From Heliocidaris erythrogramma (lineage: Eukaryota > Echinodermata > Echinoidea > Camarodonta > Echinometridae): a stretch of 64,000 bases of DNA. Shown piece by piece: positions 37,697 through 49,440 of the stretch (the stretch's first letter is position 1; every line of letters begins with the position of its first letter). The stretch spans positions 10,592,410 through 10,656,409 of the forward strand of contig CM046870.1 of NCBI GenBank assembly GCA_025617745.1, given 5' to 3'. Under the pieces are notes generated by a model. It had not been told where the DNA came from. It saw only the letters and a program-made list of their open reading frames with translations, and did not search any database. The translations under genes were made by a program, and so were the position numbers.

Positions 37697-40063
37697 GGTG
37701 CCATGATGAGCTAAACAGCTATGTTCTCAATGAAGTCATTTCTTACACTACACCAGTCACGTCAACGAGGGCAGATTTGACAGGAATTGAGATTACTTTT
37801 CCGACAGACGTTGACATAAATCTCTTGGTTTTTGCGAGCTCAGACGGTCAGCGGTACATAGATGTTACAGCAGATACCAATCTCAATACAACAGAAACTG
37901 ATGACCTTATGACTGGCGAACAGGTAATAATCATTTCAATTAACTTGACCGTGTTTAATTATGAATTGTACACCTTTCCTCTTTCGTGTTGTGTTTTCAG
38001 AAGAATCTTTATCTCCGCAGAGTTCTAATCGGCGGGGTAATAAATGATTCCGTCTGACCAATCATCTATCTATATATATTACGCTAAGGATAAGGATTTG
38101 GGGCCTTTTTTTTGGGGGGGGGGGGGGTTGAATAGGCGCCTCCCCTGGCCTTTTCGGTCCCCACCTTTTGGTACCCACGGGCGGGGAATGGTTCTTAGAG
38201 TGATGGGAGGCACTTCTTAAGGGCTGACGTACGTGTCGTCCATATTTCATAAATTCTTCTTAAACATTGAATTTCAGGAGGGAGTAATAATTCTGCCAAG
38301 CCACGAAGCTGGCTTGTACCTTCATGCCCAACCCATACCCTTTACCTGTGAAGGGGAGAAACCTCAATTGGTGTATTGCAAAGAACAGCGTGACGTGTAG
38401 CCTACTAGCTCCAAGGCCATATCCGCATGCATGTATGGCTTCAATGTACGCGTCGGAACAACACATTTGTTATTAAGGAGCCCCCCCCCCCCCCCAACCA
38501 AAAAAAAATTGAATACGTATAGGATATTAATCCCTTCTCCCCTTGCGCTGGGGTGACGGGAGGCCAATGGTATGGGGGGGGGGGGGGATAGTAGGGAATA
38601 GTCAATCCATCGGTCCTTCCAAAATTAAATAAAATTTTGCTCATTTTGGTATTCATGATTACAAGGGACGCTAATTATGCATGTTATGTTTTCATGGCCT
38701 TAATTTCTCTAAGTATTACCCTACAGAAACATGGCAAGATCAAAATCGCTCTCTCTAGCTCTATGGATATAGTACTACTTGAACATACTTATATCCATAT
38801 CGTTTAGTCTTCATCAATAGGAACATGTCTTTTCTTCAAAAATCATGCAAGATTTGGATAAATAACACACGCTCACGTATTGTAAATACGTGTTGATAAA
38901 AAAAAATATATAACACTTTACCCGACTTTTTTTAAATTCACTTGATTATTGTGAGAAATATACGGTACGTTTGCGGTGATTAATCACAAACAGAGCTAGC
39001 GCCCGTGGATGTCCACGGGCTGTTTCTGCTAGTCATGCTAGTTGTTTATATTCTGTTAATTTTGTCTTGTTAGGGGTGGCTATTAATAAAAGTCATTCTC
39101 TAGGCCAGATTCCATACTTGAAAACAGACGAATAGTCTCATTGATTAAGATTCCATATGAATATACAAATTACAAAATTCGTATGATCTTCATGGGGAAT
39201 GATCAATTTGATGCTTTAAAAAGTGAAATAAAATGTGTCTTTCAAAGAAATCCGCATCACAATTCAGAAATGGATTCTGGCAAATTATTTGAATATAGAA
39301 CAATTTCTTCCCGATGCATCTCATACGTCTCACTGCTGGCTTTGTTTGCGTGTTTTATCTAGGTTACGGTAATTCCTGTGCAACAAACGGGCGGAACCGT
39401 GGGGAGAATCATCTTTAATCCAGCTCTTCCCTCCGTGCGTAGTGTACGAGTGACATTCACGGAGTTTGTAAATGTATCCTTGAGTTTGCATGGATGTAAC
39501 GAAGGTAATTAGAAATTATGGAAAGGTAGAAGTTGGCATATTGAACATAAGATTCTGAACAAATCTTTCCATTTAACAATTTCGGATAATGATGATAATA
39601 GGCGTATGTTTTTGGCGCATTGTCAACGTAGAATTATTAAATTCAGTCCTTTTTGATATCCAACATGATAATTATGAACTTAAAAAGGTGAGATATCAAA
39701 ATTGTTATATATCGGAATTACGCATTTTTGTGCTTCCCGCTAGGTACTGTTCCAACGGATGCCACACCTGAGCCAACAACTCAACCACGTAAGAACCCAT
39801 CATAATTCTTCTTCATGTTGTAAATGTGATTTGGCCGGCAACTATAATGTTTGACGAATCATATCTGAAAGAAAGCATTAAAAATGAAAACACCCGCAGT
39901 ATCTTATAATCAGATTCACTAGTGTAGATAAGTTTTGTGAAAGTAATTTATTTCACAATCATTTGTACTCTGGAATATTCATATAAAACATGTTGATATA
40001 TGTTCATTTTTTATATGCTTCTAGCAACTACAAGAACAACAATTGAGACGACAACGCCACCTG
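37697..40063 (+). CDS. Module 11, last of the array (exons 37697-37923, 38001-38036, 39363-39504, 39744-39788, 40025-40063)
   Basis: Two protein differences. His replaces Tyr after the opening Cys (GCHDEL). The last exon is 39 nt instead of 42, having lost one Thr codon from the ACA run (TTRTTIETTTPPG); the frame is kept. The 45-nt exon is the PTDATPEPTTQP type. Confidence 0.75.
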
Positions 40064-40227
40064 GTAATAACCATTTCCATTACTTCGAAAGAAATAATTA
40101 ATATGGGTGAAATATTAATCACATCTGTGTTATTGCGTGGACCTATATCAATACCCCCCCCCCCCAAAAAAAAAAAAAATACCCACATAATTCGTTAAAG
40201 CGGTCATTGTATATTATATTGAATTTA

Positions 40228-40438
40228 CACTCTTAGAAATGTTGGGTAAATGCCCCTGGGTAAATGAAGATTGGGCATAGGTTGGTTTAATCTTGCTCAA
40301 CTTTTACATGCATTTACCCAACATCGGTCAAAAATAAGAATGAAATTGGTAAAGTTTACCCAAAAGTTGGTTGGACTCATCAGGACCCTCATGTTGGGTA
40401 AAATTTGGGTAAAATTTTGCCCAATATTTCTAAGAGTG
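40228..40438. mobile_element. TA-flanked MITE before linker D
   Basis: Same element and site; shares ttggttgg with the 34839 copy. Confidence 0.85.
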
Positions 40439-41011
40439 TAAGGTACCCAGTATTCAGCAAAATCGCTTATTATCGAACCATAAGTTTGAACTGAATACAC
40501 CACTGATGGAGTCATAACTACAGATATGATATTATCGAGATATTCTGCTTGTTGTAAGCCACTTGTTATTTAGATTTCATGATAAATACCATTGCATGGA
40601 GAACTATTACCTTAGGCCAATTTGTAGCACATACAGGTCAGTACTTTTGTACTCACCCGTTCCATATGCGTACAACGTGTAGCTTTGAACTCATCTTCAA
40701 TGGAAACTGCCTGAACATTTCGATTATTTTTACTCTAGTGTCTCTCATGCTTTCTAAGTGAGCCAAGTGAGGCTTTTCCATGCACTTTCAATTGCATCCT
40801 CTGTTGAAAATCGAAGGGAGTCTGCCTCTCTTGCAAAAAACATATGTACAAGCTACATCTTCCCTTGAATCTATTTCAAATATACTTTGTAGAGTGTGGT
40901 ATTCTGTAATTAATATATACATGATTTTACAAGTGGGATACGTTTGTTAAGTTTACAATACTATAAATACCATGAAAGATATAATCCCTTCCGTCTTCTC
41001 TCATTCAACAG

Positions 41012-41585
41012 AAACGACCGACAGAGGTGACACGGGTACGTAAAAATATTTACTTACAAACATTTTATTGCCATTTGTTTTTCGATTCATAGGAACTTGA
41101 GTCAAAATGGGTTAACATCAACTGTTTTAATGGTACATTCTCATAAGCTTAATACTATTTCCCTATAGGACTGATATGGTGGACAGTACGTATTTCAGGT
41201 TATTATGAGAAGTGAAATCTTTGATCATGTTTGACGGACCAAATGAAAGGTCTTGACCATGTCATCATCATAAGGAAGATTGTGGTGCTTGGACAACACG
41301 GATCAGACCTGTTGAGCATAATGCTAGTTTTGTCGCACCCATTGAATTTTGGTTTAATATACGGCCGTCGAAATTGTAGGCCGTCGTTAAAATGAAAGGG
41401 TTCGCTTTTCATATTCAAATCCCTTCCTCACATGTATTTCCAATTTGATTTACGATGTACATTTTTGTTGCATTTTTATTATTCCGGCGCTATAGAAACT
41501 ACGACTGTAAGGAGGCGAACACCATCTACCACAACGCCCACAACATCAACCGCAACGACTACCACAGTGTCAACAACCACTTTGG
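41012..41585 (+). CDS. Linker D: RGD microexon 41012-41035 and Thr-rich exon 41496-41585, joins array to VWC region
   Basis: Coding sequence as in the other linkers. This copy is the only one followed by unique sequence (from about 42788) instead of a new 227-nt exon. The Thr-rich exon ends in phase 1, and so can splice directly to the VWC exon at 43081. This is probably the ancestral position of the linker, the other three being internal duplicates. Confidence 0.65.
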
Positions 41586-41931
41586 GTAGGATTTATGAAT
41601 TTGGTTTAAAGTTATTGTCTAGGTATATGTTTTGGGAAAAGTAAGTTAAATTAAGTGGCTTCCATAGACATCTGACGTTGCATACTATTCTCGGAAGGCA
41701 AATGCAAAAATTGTACTACATCTTTTAACGCTGCTCTGTGCATTCGATGTGTATATTTGCATCGTGCAGCTTTCAGCATAATTATATGGTTGGTCAGCAG
41801 ATACCTATCCAACTGTCAGCTCTTGAAAAGACTTCTCAGCAGTTTCTGATTATATAGGGAGTCTTGGTGTACACAGACCCGCACTCGCTGTTGTAAATTG
41901 AGGGTTATTTGTCTCTCATATAATCTCTCTC

Positions 41932-41966
<35 letters not shown>

Positions 41967-43080
41967 TGTCTTGTTTACCCAGGGTAGCCTCATCAGTACT
42001 AAATACTGTTCTCACTGACGGCCCTGCATATTATATATCCTTCTTCGAATAACACGCTTTTCATGGACTCTCAGAAAAAAATCTAACTGCCGAATTTAAA
42101 CATAGCGCTTTTTAAATTCTTCTCACCCAGGTTGTATTGTTACAGAGGAAAAAGCTAACGTTACTTAAAACAATGAAGACTCAACTTTTGTGAAACTGTG
42201 GCAGGACGTTGATTGCTATATTCTTATATGTTTCTATGACAATCGACTTAAAAACCCTATAATCTCGAAAACACCTAATCGCATTATACATATTCTCAAA
42301 AACGTCGTAACATAACACTTCCCCTAATCGGACTCCAAAGTAAAGGTAAGATTTTAGTGGAAGAAAACTACAAATTCAGTCTCATATTTTAATTTTTTCA
42401 AAACCGGCTGGCAATAAGCCTAATTTCCCGTTATGTTCAGGCAGCCAATCAATATCTATTTAATATTTTGCGCGCTTTGTTCCTTTAGTTTCCGGTATAT
42501 TGTTCGATTTCGGCTTTCTGTTCATTCTTGCGGTATACTCCGATGAGTGCAAGACGGAAAGTTTTAGTATGTCTCTCCTTAACCCCGTTTTGCGATTCTG
42601 TAGTATTATACAGTTTTACAGTTTTTCATGCAGAAATGACACCTTTTCAATCATCATCATGTTAAATTGCTCCTTTTCAAATTGGCATTTACTGATCTGG
42701 CAAGCTCTTGTGTACAAGAACGAAACCTTTTCCTTTTGAGGCTGAGTAGACTTTAAATAATGATTTAAGCTTTTGCTACTCTGGGGAACCTTCTGCTTCT
42801 TTTTTTGCTAGCAACTACTTGGTTGGAATATCTGAAGATGCAATCAAAATGTTAGAAAATGCAACTGCTTGCTTTTCTAGTTCTTATCGATACGGGTTAT
42901 TAAATCTTATTCAATAATCACAAATTTGATAATAAACTTGGCTTTTTGTAAATATCTGATTGTATAAATATAATATGATTTTAAATAGTTCATGTATGTT
43001 GATGTTACATGACAATTTCCACTTAGATTCTTGCGACGCTATGAATAACAATATGTGTATTTTTTCATTTATTTCTGAAG
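41586..43080 (+). other. Intron spanning the array boundary
   Basis: Linker-type sequence continues to 42787 (ctactctgggga), then turns into sequence not found elsewhere in the window. At 42800-42825 a pyrimidine tract, gctag and CAACTACTTGG resemble the acceptor and first bases of the 42-nt Thr exon, perhaps a relic. No usable donor follows. Confidence 0.5.
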
Positions 43081-46000
43081 CAACTACAACACAGTTTGTA
43101 TGCTATGATGACGTCACAGCTTCAACCTATCAAGTACGTTTCTAGTTTTTCTTCTTGTAATAAATATTTGACCTATGTAGACTCAAAATTAGTGTCAATA
43201 TCAAACAGGGGAGCGTTTCATCAAGCATATTGTCAGTGATTTTCACCGACAACTGTTATAGGCTACTGAAATCCTTGCATCTGATTGGTTGAGAGCAAAT
43301 TTGTCGGTGAAAATCACTGACAAAACGCTTGATGAAACGCTCCCCAGGAGTCATCTTGCAATTAATATCAGCTCATAGATGTACATCCCGCGGTTCCTAA
43401 TATACTCCGCTGCCACTTCATTCAACATGGTATGCAATGAATAAAATCATACGCTTAATACCAGAAAGATTGACGTTAAAATGGTCGATCTTTCTTTATC
43501 AATACGATTTTATGCATTCTTTTTTCTTAAATTAAAGACAGTTTTGTTAAGTGTTCTCTGTTTGGTCAACATTGTATGATCCAAACAAGATCGATCTTTA
43601 TTCAAATAAATTCGCAGTAGATCGCTCCTTTTTAGGAAATGATTTTTTACAATGATACAATGGTATTTTTGTATTCTGAAGTACTGATACATACATATCT
43701 TATTTGTTATATGAAGGGGAAATCTGATCAAATATTAAGATAATAAATAAACATGACTTCCTCCACAATTATTTGCAGTTTTCGGTGGGATGACAGTAGA
43801 AGTAAAAAATGCTCCGCACCATTATCTCATTTGCTTTCACGTTTTTAAAAAATATTTTTTTAAGAGTTGCAAGTGCCTTTTTTGTTTTGTTTTGTTTGTT
43901 TGTTTTTTTGGAGGGGGAGGGATTTGTAAGTGCCTCTTTCTTGAAATATATATGTTAACCATTACGACAAAATGAGACCGAAGTCGCTGGGCTAGAACTT
44001 GAGAAAATTGGGCAAATATTGAAAAACTTCAATTTTTTTAAATTTTGTTTTTCTTCAATGATTTGAATCCTAAATGTTTCACGAATGCTCTGCAAAAAAA
44101 CTCAGTCCTAAATATAATGGGAAAGGGTAGAAAGGGCAGTTTTTCTGTAACTCTTTTAACAGTCGAAACGAAAAGAAAGTTAGCTTTTTAACCAGAAATA
44201 AAAAGACATTGGTCCGCTCCCTTACTTTGTAGTTGTAGTAATATGGGTACCTGTAAAGCCACACCGATTCTTTGAAGCTAGATAAGGCTGTTTTTGTAAA
44301 AAAAAAAAAAAAGTTGGAAATAAAGGCAAAAAGGGGGCACCTATAAGAAGAGGAAATGGCTCATATCAGAGATTGAAAGGGGCACTTATAAGAGGTGAAA
44401 GGGGGCACTAATGAGAAGAGGAAAAGGGCACATATTAGAAGAAAAAGGGGCCCCTATCAGAAGTAAAAAGGAGAAAAAGGATAGTTATTAGAGAGACAAG
44501 GTGGCAATTATCAGACTGAAAAGGGGCACTTATCAGAAGAAAAGACGGGGCACTTCATCAGAAGTAAAGAATGGCATTTAACAGAAGGGGAAAATTGGCA
44601 CTTATTAAAAGGGAAAAGGGGCACCTATAAGAAGGAGAAAAGGGCATAAGAGAGAAAAAGGGGCAATATTTAGATTTAAAAATGGTCACTTATTAAAAGG
44701 AGAAAAGGATACTTATTCAGGAGATAAGGTAGCAATTATCAAATTTGAAAGGGGGCACTTTTCAGGAGACGAAAAGGGCACTTGTTAGAGAGATAAGGTG
44801 GTAATTATCAGATTTGAAAAAGGAGTACATTTCAGAAAGCGCAAAAGTGCACTTATAAGAAAGATTAGGTGGCAATTATCTGATTTGAAAAGGGGAAATT
44901 TGCAGAAGGTGAAAAGGGGCACTTATCAGAAGAGAAAAGGGGCACTTATCAGAAGAGAAAAGTGCACTTATTAGAAAGGAAAAGGGGCACATTTAGTCTT
45001 ATAAAAGGGCAATTATCAGAGAAAGGGACATTTTCCAGAATTGCTTTTATGAACGTTGATCCCTCAATGATGATTCTTGTTTACCTGCGTTGTAAAATAT
45101 ATAGACTAAATGAAACCTTCAAGATCCTGCCCCCCCCCTTCCTCACCCCCTGTCACTTCGTCCTTCTTGTTCCGTATTTTGTAAAGTTTACTCCTTTCCG
45201 TTGTTACTATTCCCAGCTTTTTAAATTGTGGTTTAAATTATTTTTCAATGCTTTCTCTTCGATGGAAAGTGTGTTATGCCTACGATTTGTTTGCTTTCCA
45301 TGGCCATGTATCTGTCTTCTTCCTTTTCCCTTCTATTGGGGATATTATGCATGATTGCCCAGTCTAGTTTTTATGTACTGCATTTATGATTTATCTTTTG
45401 CCAGGGACCAGCGCTTCTACAAAGCTATGCTTCTATACTGGTCTCGGTTTCCATTATCATTTTCATAAAATTAATCTAATATAGTCTTAATTACTGTTAC
45501 TTTTTTTCTTACAACTCAAACTTTAATGCCCTTTATTTTGCTTGTAATGATCGAAAACGTTTCTGCACTAACTTGTGTTGTCAATTATATTATATATTGT
45601 TGATCGCACAATACATATTGTTATATACATGCACATCAAAAAATGAAAATGTAATGAAATAAACTCTAAATCTGAAAAAATCTAAATCTAAAAATCTACA
45701 TGTCCATTTACCTGTACACAATGGATACGATGTTGCATAATGAATAGCTATTTTATAACTAAAGTCATCAATACAAAATGGCAGCCATCTTGGTACCCCC
45801 AGTATCTTGCACATATATAATCTGTGAGCAGTTGTTTGTACGTCTTTGTCATTTCTTTAAAGAATTGACAAACCTTTGTCTGACCAAGCAACAACTTGTG
45901 CGTCCCAAAACCCGATTAACAAAAGAAATTTCCCCACCTATGAAACAGCTGAACCAAATATCCTGACACAAATAGGTTATATGACAGGATAAAAGAATCT

Positions 46001-49000
46001 TCATTTGAATGTATATGACTACAAAAATGGTTTAATTGTGAGAAAATCCAGTGTCATGCATCCAACATGTGATCATGGGTGTCATCGTAGCTAGTATACA
46101 CGTCTGTGAGTAGTTCACAAATAGCACTGCTCTGACATTACTTTCTAAAGAAAATGGCAGCCCCCATGGGAAATTGTCTACCAAGGAAACTACTCCTTCT
46201 TAAATAATCAAATTGTAGTAATTTCTAGATATTTGTAATAGGCTGACAAATATCTACATGATTATAGGCTAGTTTTTGTTGCCTTTCTTTCCCTTTAAAG
46301 CGTTAGAATCTATGGCTTAAATGAATTAAAATTCAGGTTATCATGAGTGGAGACCATAAAGAAACATAAGGTACATGCACGACTTCCTTTCTAAAGAATG
46401 TGTGAAAAGTTGTAACTGATGTTAACCTGGTGAAACATGGTTGCCCTATTTGATACCGAAGCTGATAATACAAGCAAACGTACAAATACCTTGATATCAT
46501 GGATTGGTTGACGTTGCCCTTTTATCGCATGTTTAAAACTGTTGTGAAAAATATTTGTCATTACTAAAACGATTGCATGTATAACATTAACAATCATCTT
46601 CAGTTTAACTAACACTAAATATTTTGTTTCGCTCCCCTTTTATTGGTCTTTTGTGCAGATCAATGAAGTTGTTAATAGAGCATGTGAACGATGTATATGT
46701 ATACAGGCTATTGGATTTAATTGCTCACGGACGAGATGCAACCTCCAGCGAAGTGACTGCCAACAGGTAATTTCAATTTCACAATGGAAAGTAGATTTCG
46801 AATAATTAGTTATTCTAGATTTAGCCGTTTAACTTTTCAGACACGTATACATGTATCTTTGTTAAGTAGTATTGTTTACATTTCTTTCTTTAAAATTTTC
46901 AGAGATTTCTATTCCTTTTCATTATTGACAAATGCGTTTATAGATCTCATGGAATGCAATACCCTCAGAGCAAAAGCTTATTTTCATATGGTTCCAATTG
47001 CATTGTTTAAATGAAAATAACCAATTACTTCACAAAAAGGAATGGGAAAATACACCAACTATATAGGGGAAGAGATGACTGGTCATTTGAACACAGATAT
47101 GATGGTAGCTCCAACCGTTACTCCTAGTTCCCTATGCAAATGGTTTTCGTAGTCAACCTTGGTAGTCCCAGCTTACGTTCGCCACAGACTCCTAGATCTT
47201 TCGTCCATCACTTGTGTCTTCAAAAATTGGGAAGTGTGTATAACGAATTGAAAATGAAAATGAAAAATAAATTATCATCTTTTAGGATTACTCATATCTA
47301 TCACAAGCCCAACCAGCAGACGATCAGTACTAGGTTCCATATGAGATACGAATATAATCTGCAAACCAGCCGAATATCAGTTTCAACTGTAGTCACCTAA
47401 AAAGTCAACCATCCATCTGTATGATGTGCAACCCCAACCACCTAACCATCGATATTTTATATACAAGTCAAGCCATCATTACATTATACAAGCCAAACCA
47501 ACGTTGATTATAAATTGCAAGGTTACCATTAACAATTTAAGTATACAAGCCAAACCAAACAATCTTCAAGATGATTTACTAGCCCGCCCACCCCACCCAC
47601 CACACCCACACACCCACACAAACAACATATACGATTATATGCAGTTACAACCAAGCGACCACCAATATCTGTAGTCTTGATCACACGATGGGAGCTAAAC
47701 TTTAAGTTTCGCTTGTAGTTTCAAAGCTTTAAGTTAACTTGAATTTATCTTGTAGTTTAACACCATATGGACGGACACGTGGTTTCGAAACTTTAACTTT
47801 ACTCGTGGTTCTAGAACCCCAAGCGATCTTGTGGTTAAGGTGATCGTAATAAACTTTAAGTTTCGCAAGCTTGTGGTTAGGAATGTCCTCGCTGTTCGTG
47901 TTAAATCTCCGGGTCATACCCTTCGCGCGAATTATTAACACAGGATCTGTATGACTTTTGTGTACTGTACACACAGTCGGCAGTATATACTTCCGGAGTT
48001 AACCACGAAGCTCCCTCGGCTTGTAGTTTGAGCTTGTTGTTTCGTGTCAACCCTCGCTGCGGTTAGGGAATTGTGGTTTCGTTAACTTAAAGTTTCGAAA
48101 CCACGAGTCCGTATGAACATAGCTTTTATACAATCCTAACCCACTGAGCGGCAAAATAAAAACATCCGTGTCAATAGACCTGACCATTCCTACCCAAAAG
48201 AACTATGATATACATGTATGTGTAAAAGGAATCAAGTAATCATCAACATCCATAATTCAATCCTTGCCAACCAGCCATCAATATCGAAGTTAATATTCTA
48301 GCCAAGATAACGAACCTTCAAAATATGCAAGCCAGACTAACCATAAGCAAACCAAATTTCCAAACCAAAAACATGAACTCACACATTCTTATACACATTC
48401 TCCTTCATATGTAAACTAGGGTATTTTTCTTCCAGTGTATGAAAGTTTCCTTTTGTTCGAACGCTCGCTGAGGTATCGTGGTCTATTGGATACGTCAGCG
48501 GACTGTGGATCACGTGGTTCGCGGTTCGTGTACCTCCGTGGCACTAAAGTCCTTTAGTAAGACATTAATCTACAATGCCGTTTGTACCCATGAGATAATG
48601 GGTACCTGTGAGGATTGTCGAAAGACAATGTGACTGTTTTTGTCACTGCCTACATGCATGCATGTGAACCGTGCAAAATGATAAGAATTCTCCCTAAGGA
48701 GTAGAGATGGTGCACACTTGTGTGCGGGCTTGAAATCTAATGACCAGTCGTAAAAATGTATAACACTGTGAAGTACACTGAAGTATTCACATAATGTGCT
48801 TTATTAATGAACTAGAGTTAAACAAGTACAACTATACAGGTGGGCTGGGGAAGTCTTGAAATGTGATAGAGTAATAAAATTAATGCATGAATTAGGCATG
48901 TTCCTATATAACAGCTTTGGCGCGTGCACAGTGCAGTGCGGGAAAAGATGTTGAAATATTTAAAATGGCCTGAAACATGCCCAAAATTGATAATAGACCA

Positions 49001-49323
49001 TTTTGAGCATTTCCGATTTAGCGCGCGCGCAACTTCAGCGACGCGCGCGTACGCGCACGCACCCTATGTTCAATTAATTTCCTTGTTAATTACCTTGGAT
49101 CATTCCAAATATGGTTATGTTATGACTTTGCATTGAAGAGATATAGCATATGTCAGAATGTTAAAAAATGGCGCAGTACAGCCCACCTAAATATAATAAT
49201 TATTATTATTGCCATTATTATTCAATGATGCTTTTTTTTTACAGGGTGAATCACTGGTCACCACTGCTGATGGGTGCTGTGAGTGTCGCGAAGTAACTAC
49301 TACTCCACGGGCAACAACTGAAG
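43081..49323 (+). CDS. VWC domain 1 (exons 43081-43133, 46659-46766, 49245-49323)
   Basis: Exon 43081-43133 (phase 1-0) reads ATTTQFVCYDDVTASTYQ. Exon 46659-46766 (0-0) begins INEVVNRACERCICIQ and has further Cys at ...FNCSRTRC...SDC. Exon 49245-49323 (0-1) reads GESLVTTADGCCECREV, then a Thr-rich tail TTTPRATTEG. The joined pattern C...CxxCxC...C...C...C...CCxC is the von Willebrand factor type C signature. The NCS is a possible sequon, though its Cys is probably bonded. VWC domains are extracellular and often bind TGF-beta-family ligands or support multimer assembly; which applies here is unknown. All donors and acceptors are canonical. Confidence 0.8.
43208..43345. mobile_element. Small foldback MITE, 138 bp
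   Basis: The ends GGGGAGCGTTTCATCAAGC and GCTTGATGAAACGCTCCCC are perfect complements, and the arms continue imperfectly (GTCAGTGATTTTCACCGAC). No coding. A target duplication is not clear. Lies in the first VWC intron. Confidence 0.75.
44318..45020 (+). repeat. Purine-rich degenerate minisatellite
   Basis: About 25 to 30 diverged copies of a 20- to 32-base unit close to GGGGCACTTATCAGAAGA followed by an A-rich purine run. The plus strand is almost free of pyrimidines apart from the CACTTAT core. The rest of the intron (43346-44317 and 45021-46658) shows nothing I can name. Confidence 0.8.
46767..47690 (+). other. Intron stretch with weak CA/CCAA-rich repetition
   Basis: From about 47280 to 47680 short words such as aagccaaacca, accatcaatat and aaccaaccac recur irregularly, with a (CCCA/CACA) run at 47583-47620. 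Open frames here have no splice or domain support. Confidence 0.4.
47763..48115. repeat. Inverted repeat with GTGGTTTCGAAACTTTAA arms
   Basis: Left arm near 47763 (catatggacggacacgtgg, then tttcgaaactttaac) is complementary to the right arm ending near 48115 (ttaaagtttcgaaaccacga, then gtccgtatg). The interior contains more copies of aagtttcg and gtggtt. Probably a decayed TIR element; target site not resolved. Confidence 0.45.
48470..48690 (+). mobile_element. tRNA-derived SINE-like copy
   Basis: An A-box-like TGGTCTATTGGATA and B-box-like GGTTCGCGGTTCG lie about 35 bases apart, followed by a body with actaaagtcctttagtaaga and tgggtacc, resembling SINE bodies known from deuterostomes. It shares the ATGGGTAC core with the minus-strand copy near 59550-59800. 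The rest of the intron to 49244 holds an alternating GC run (gcgcgcgcgc near 49020-49060) and an ATT run. Confidence 0.4.
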
Positions 49324-49440
49324 GTTAGTGTAGCATCATACATCGCGTCCTATCAAAGTTATATTAAGATTTCCTGCTAACCTCACTCCAACAAAGATAT
49401 TCAAAATGTGGTACTGATTTTTTATCACAGTGCCTGCCAC

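Larger units (their letters stand above)
1..42787 (+). repeat. Intragenic tandem array of exon-intron units (12 copies of the 142-nt exon)
   Basis: The 142-nt exon recurs at 423, 2712, 8329, 11468, 14611, 17738, 20453, 25856, 28560, 31264, 33970 and 39363. Successive spacings are 2289, 5617, 3139, 3143, 3127, 2715, 5403, 2704, 2704, 2706 and 5393 bases. The 227-nt exon recurs 11 times. Exons and introns are both nearly identical between copies, so amplification or homogenisation is recent. Length classes are explained by one ~425-bp deletion (copy 2), a 425-bp foldback insertion (copies 3 to 6), and a ~2.2-kb linker segment (after copies 2, 7, 11 and 12). The array starts before base 1 and ends at about 42787, where copy-specific sequence begins. 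Confidence 0.95.

Noticed and set aside
1..42787. CRISPR array or bacterial repeat locus
   Set aside because: The period is kilobases, repeats contain spliced exons and eukaryotic elements, and there are no short spacers or cas-like genes.
42800..42830. Thr exon (CAACTACTTGG) at the array boundary
   Set aside because: Acceptor-like gctag is present, but the following gttgga is a poor donor, and the length would break phase. Probably a relic.
44962..45354. 130-codon frame MHLLERKRGTFSLIKG...
   Set aside because: Starts within the minisatellite and runs into pyrimidine-rich intron; composition-driven.
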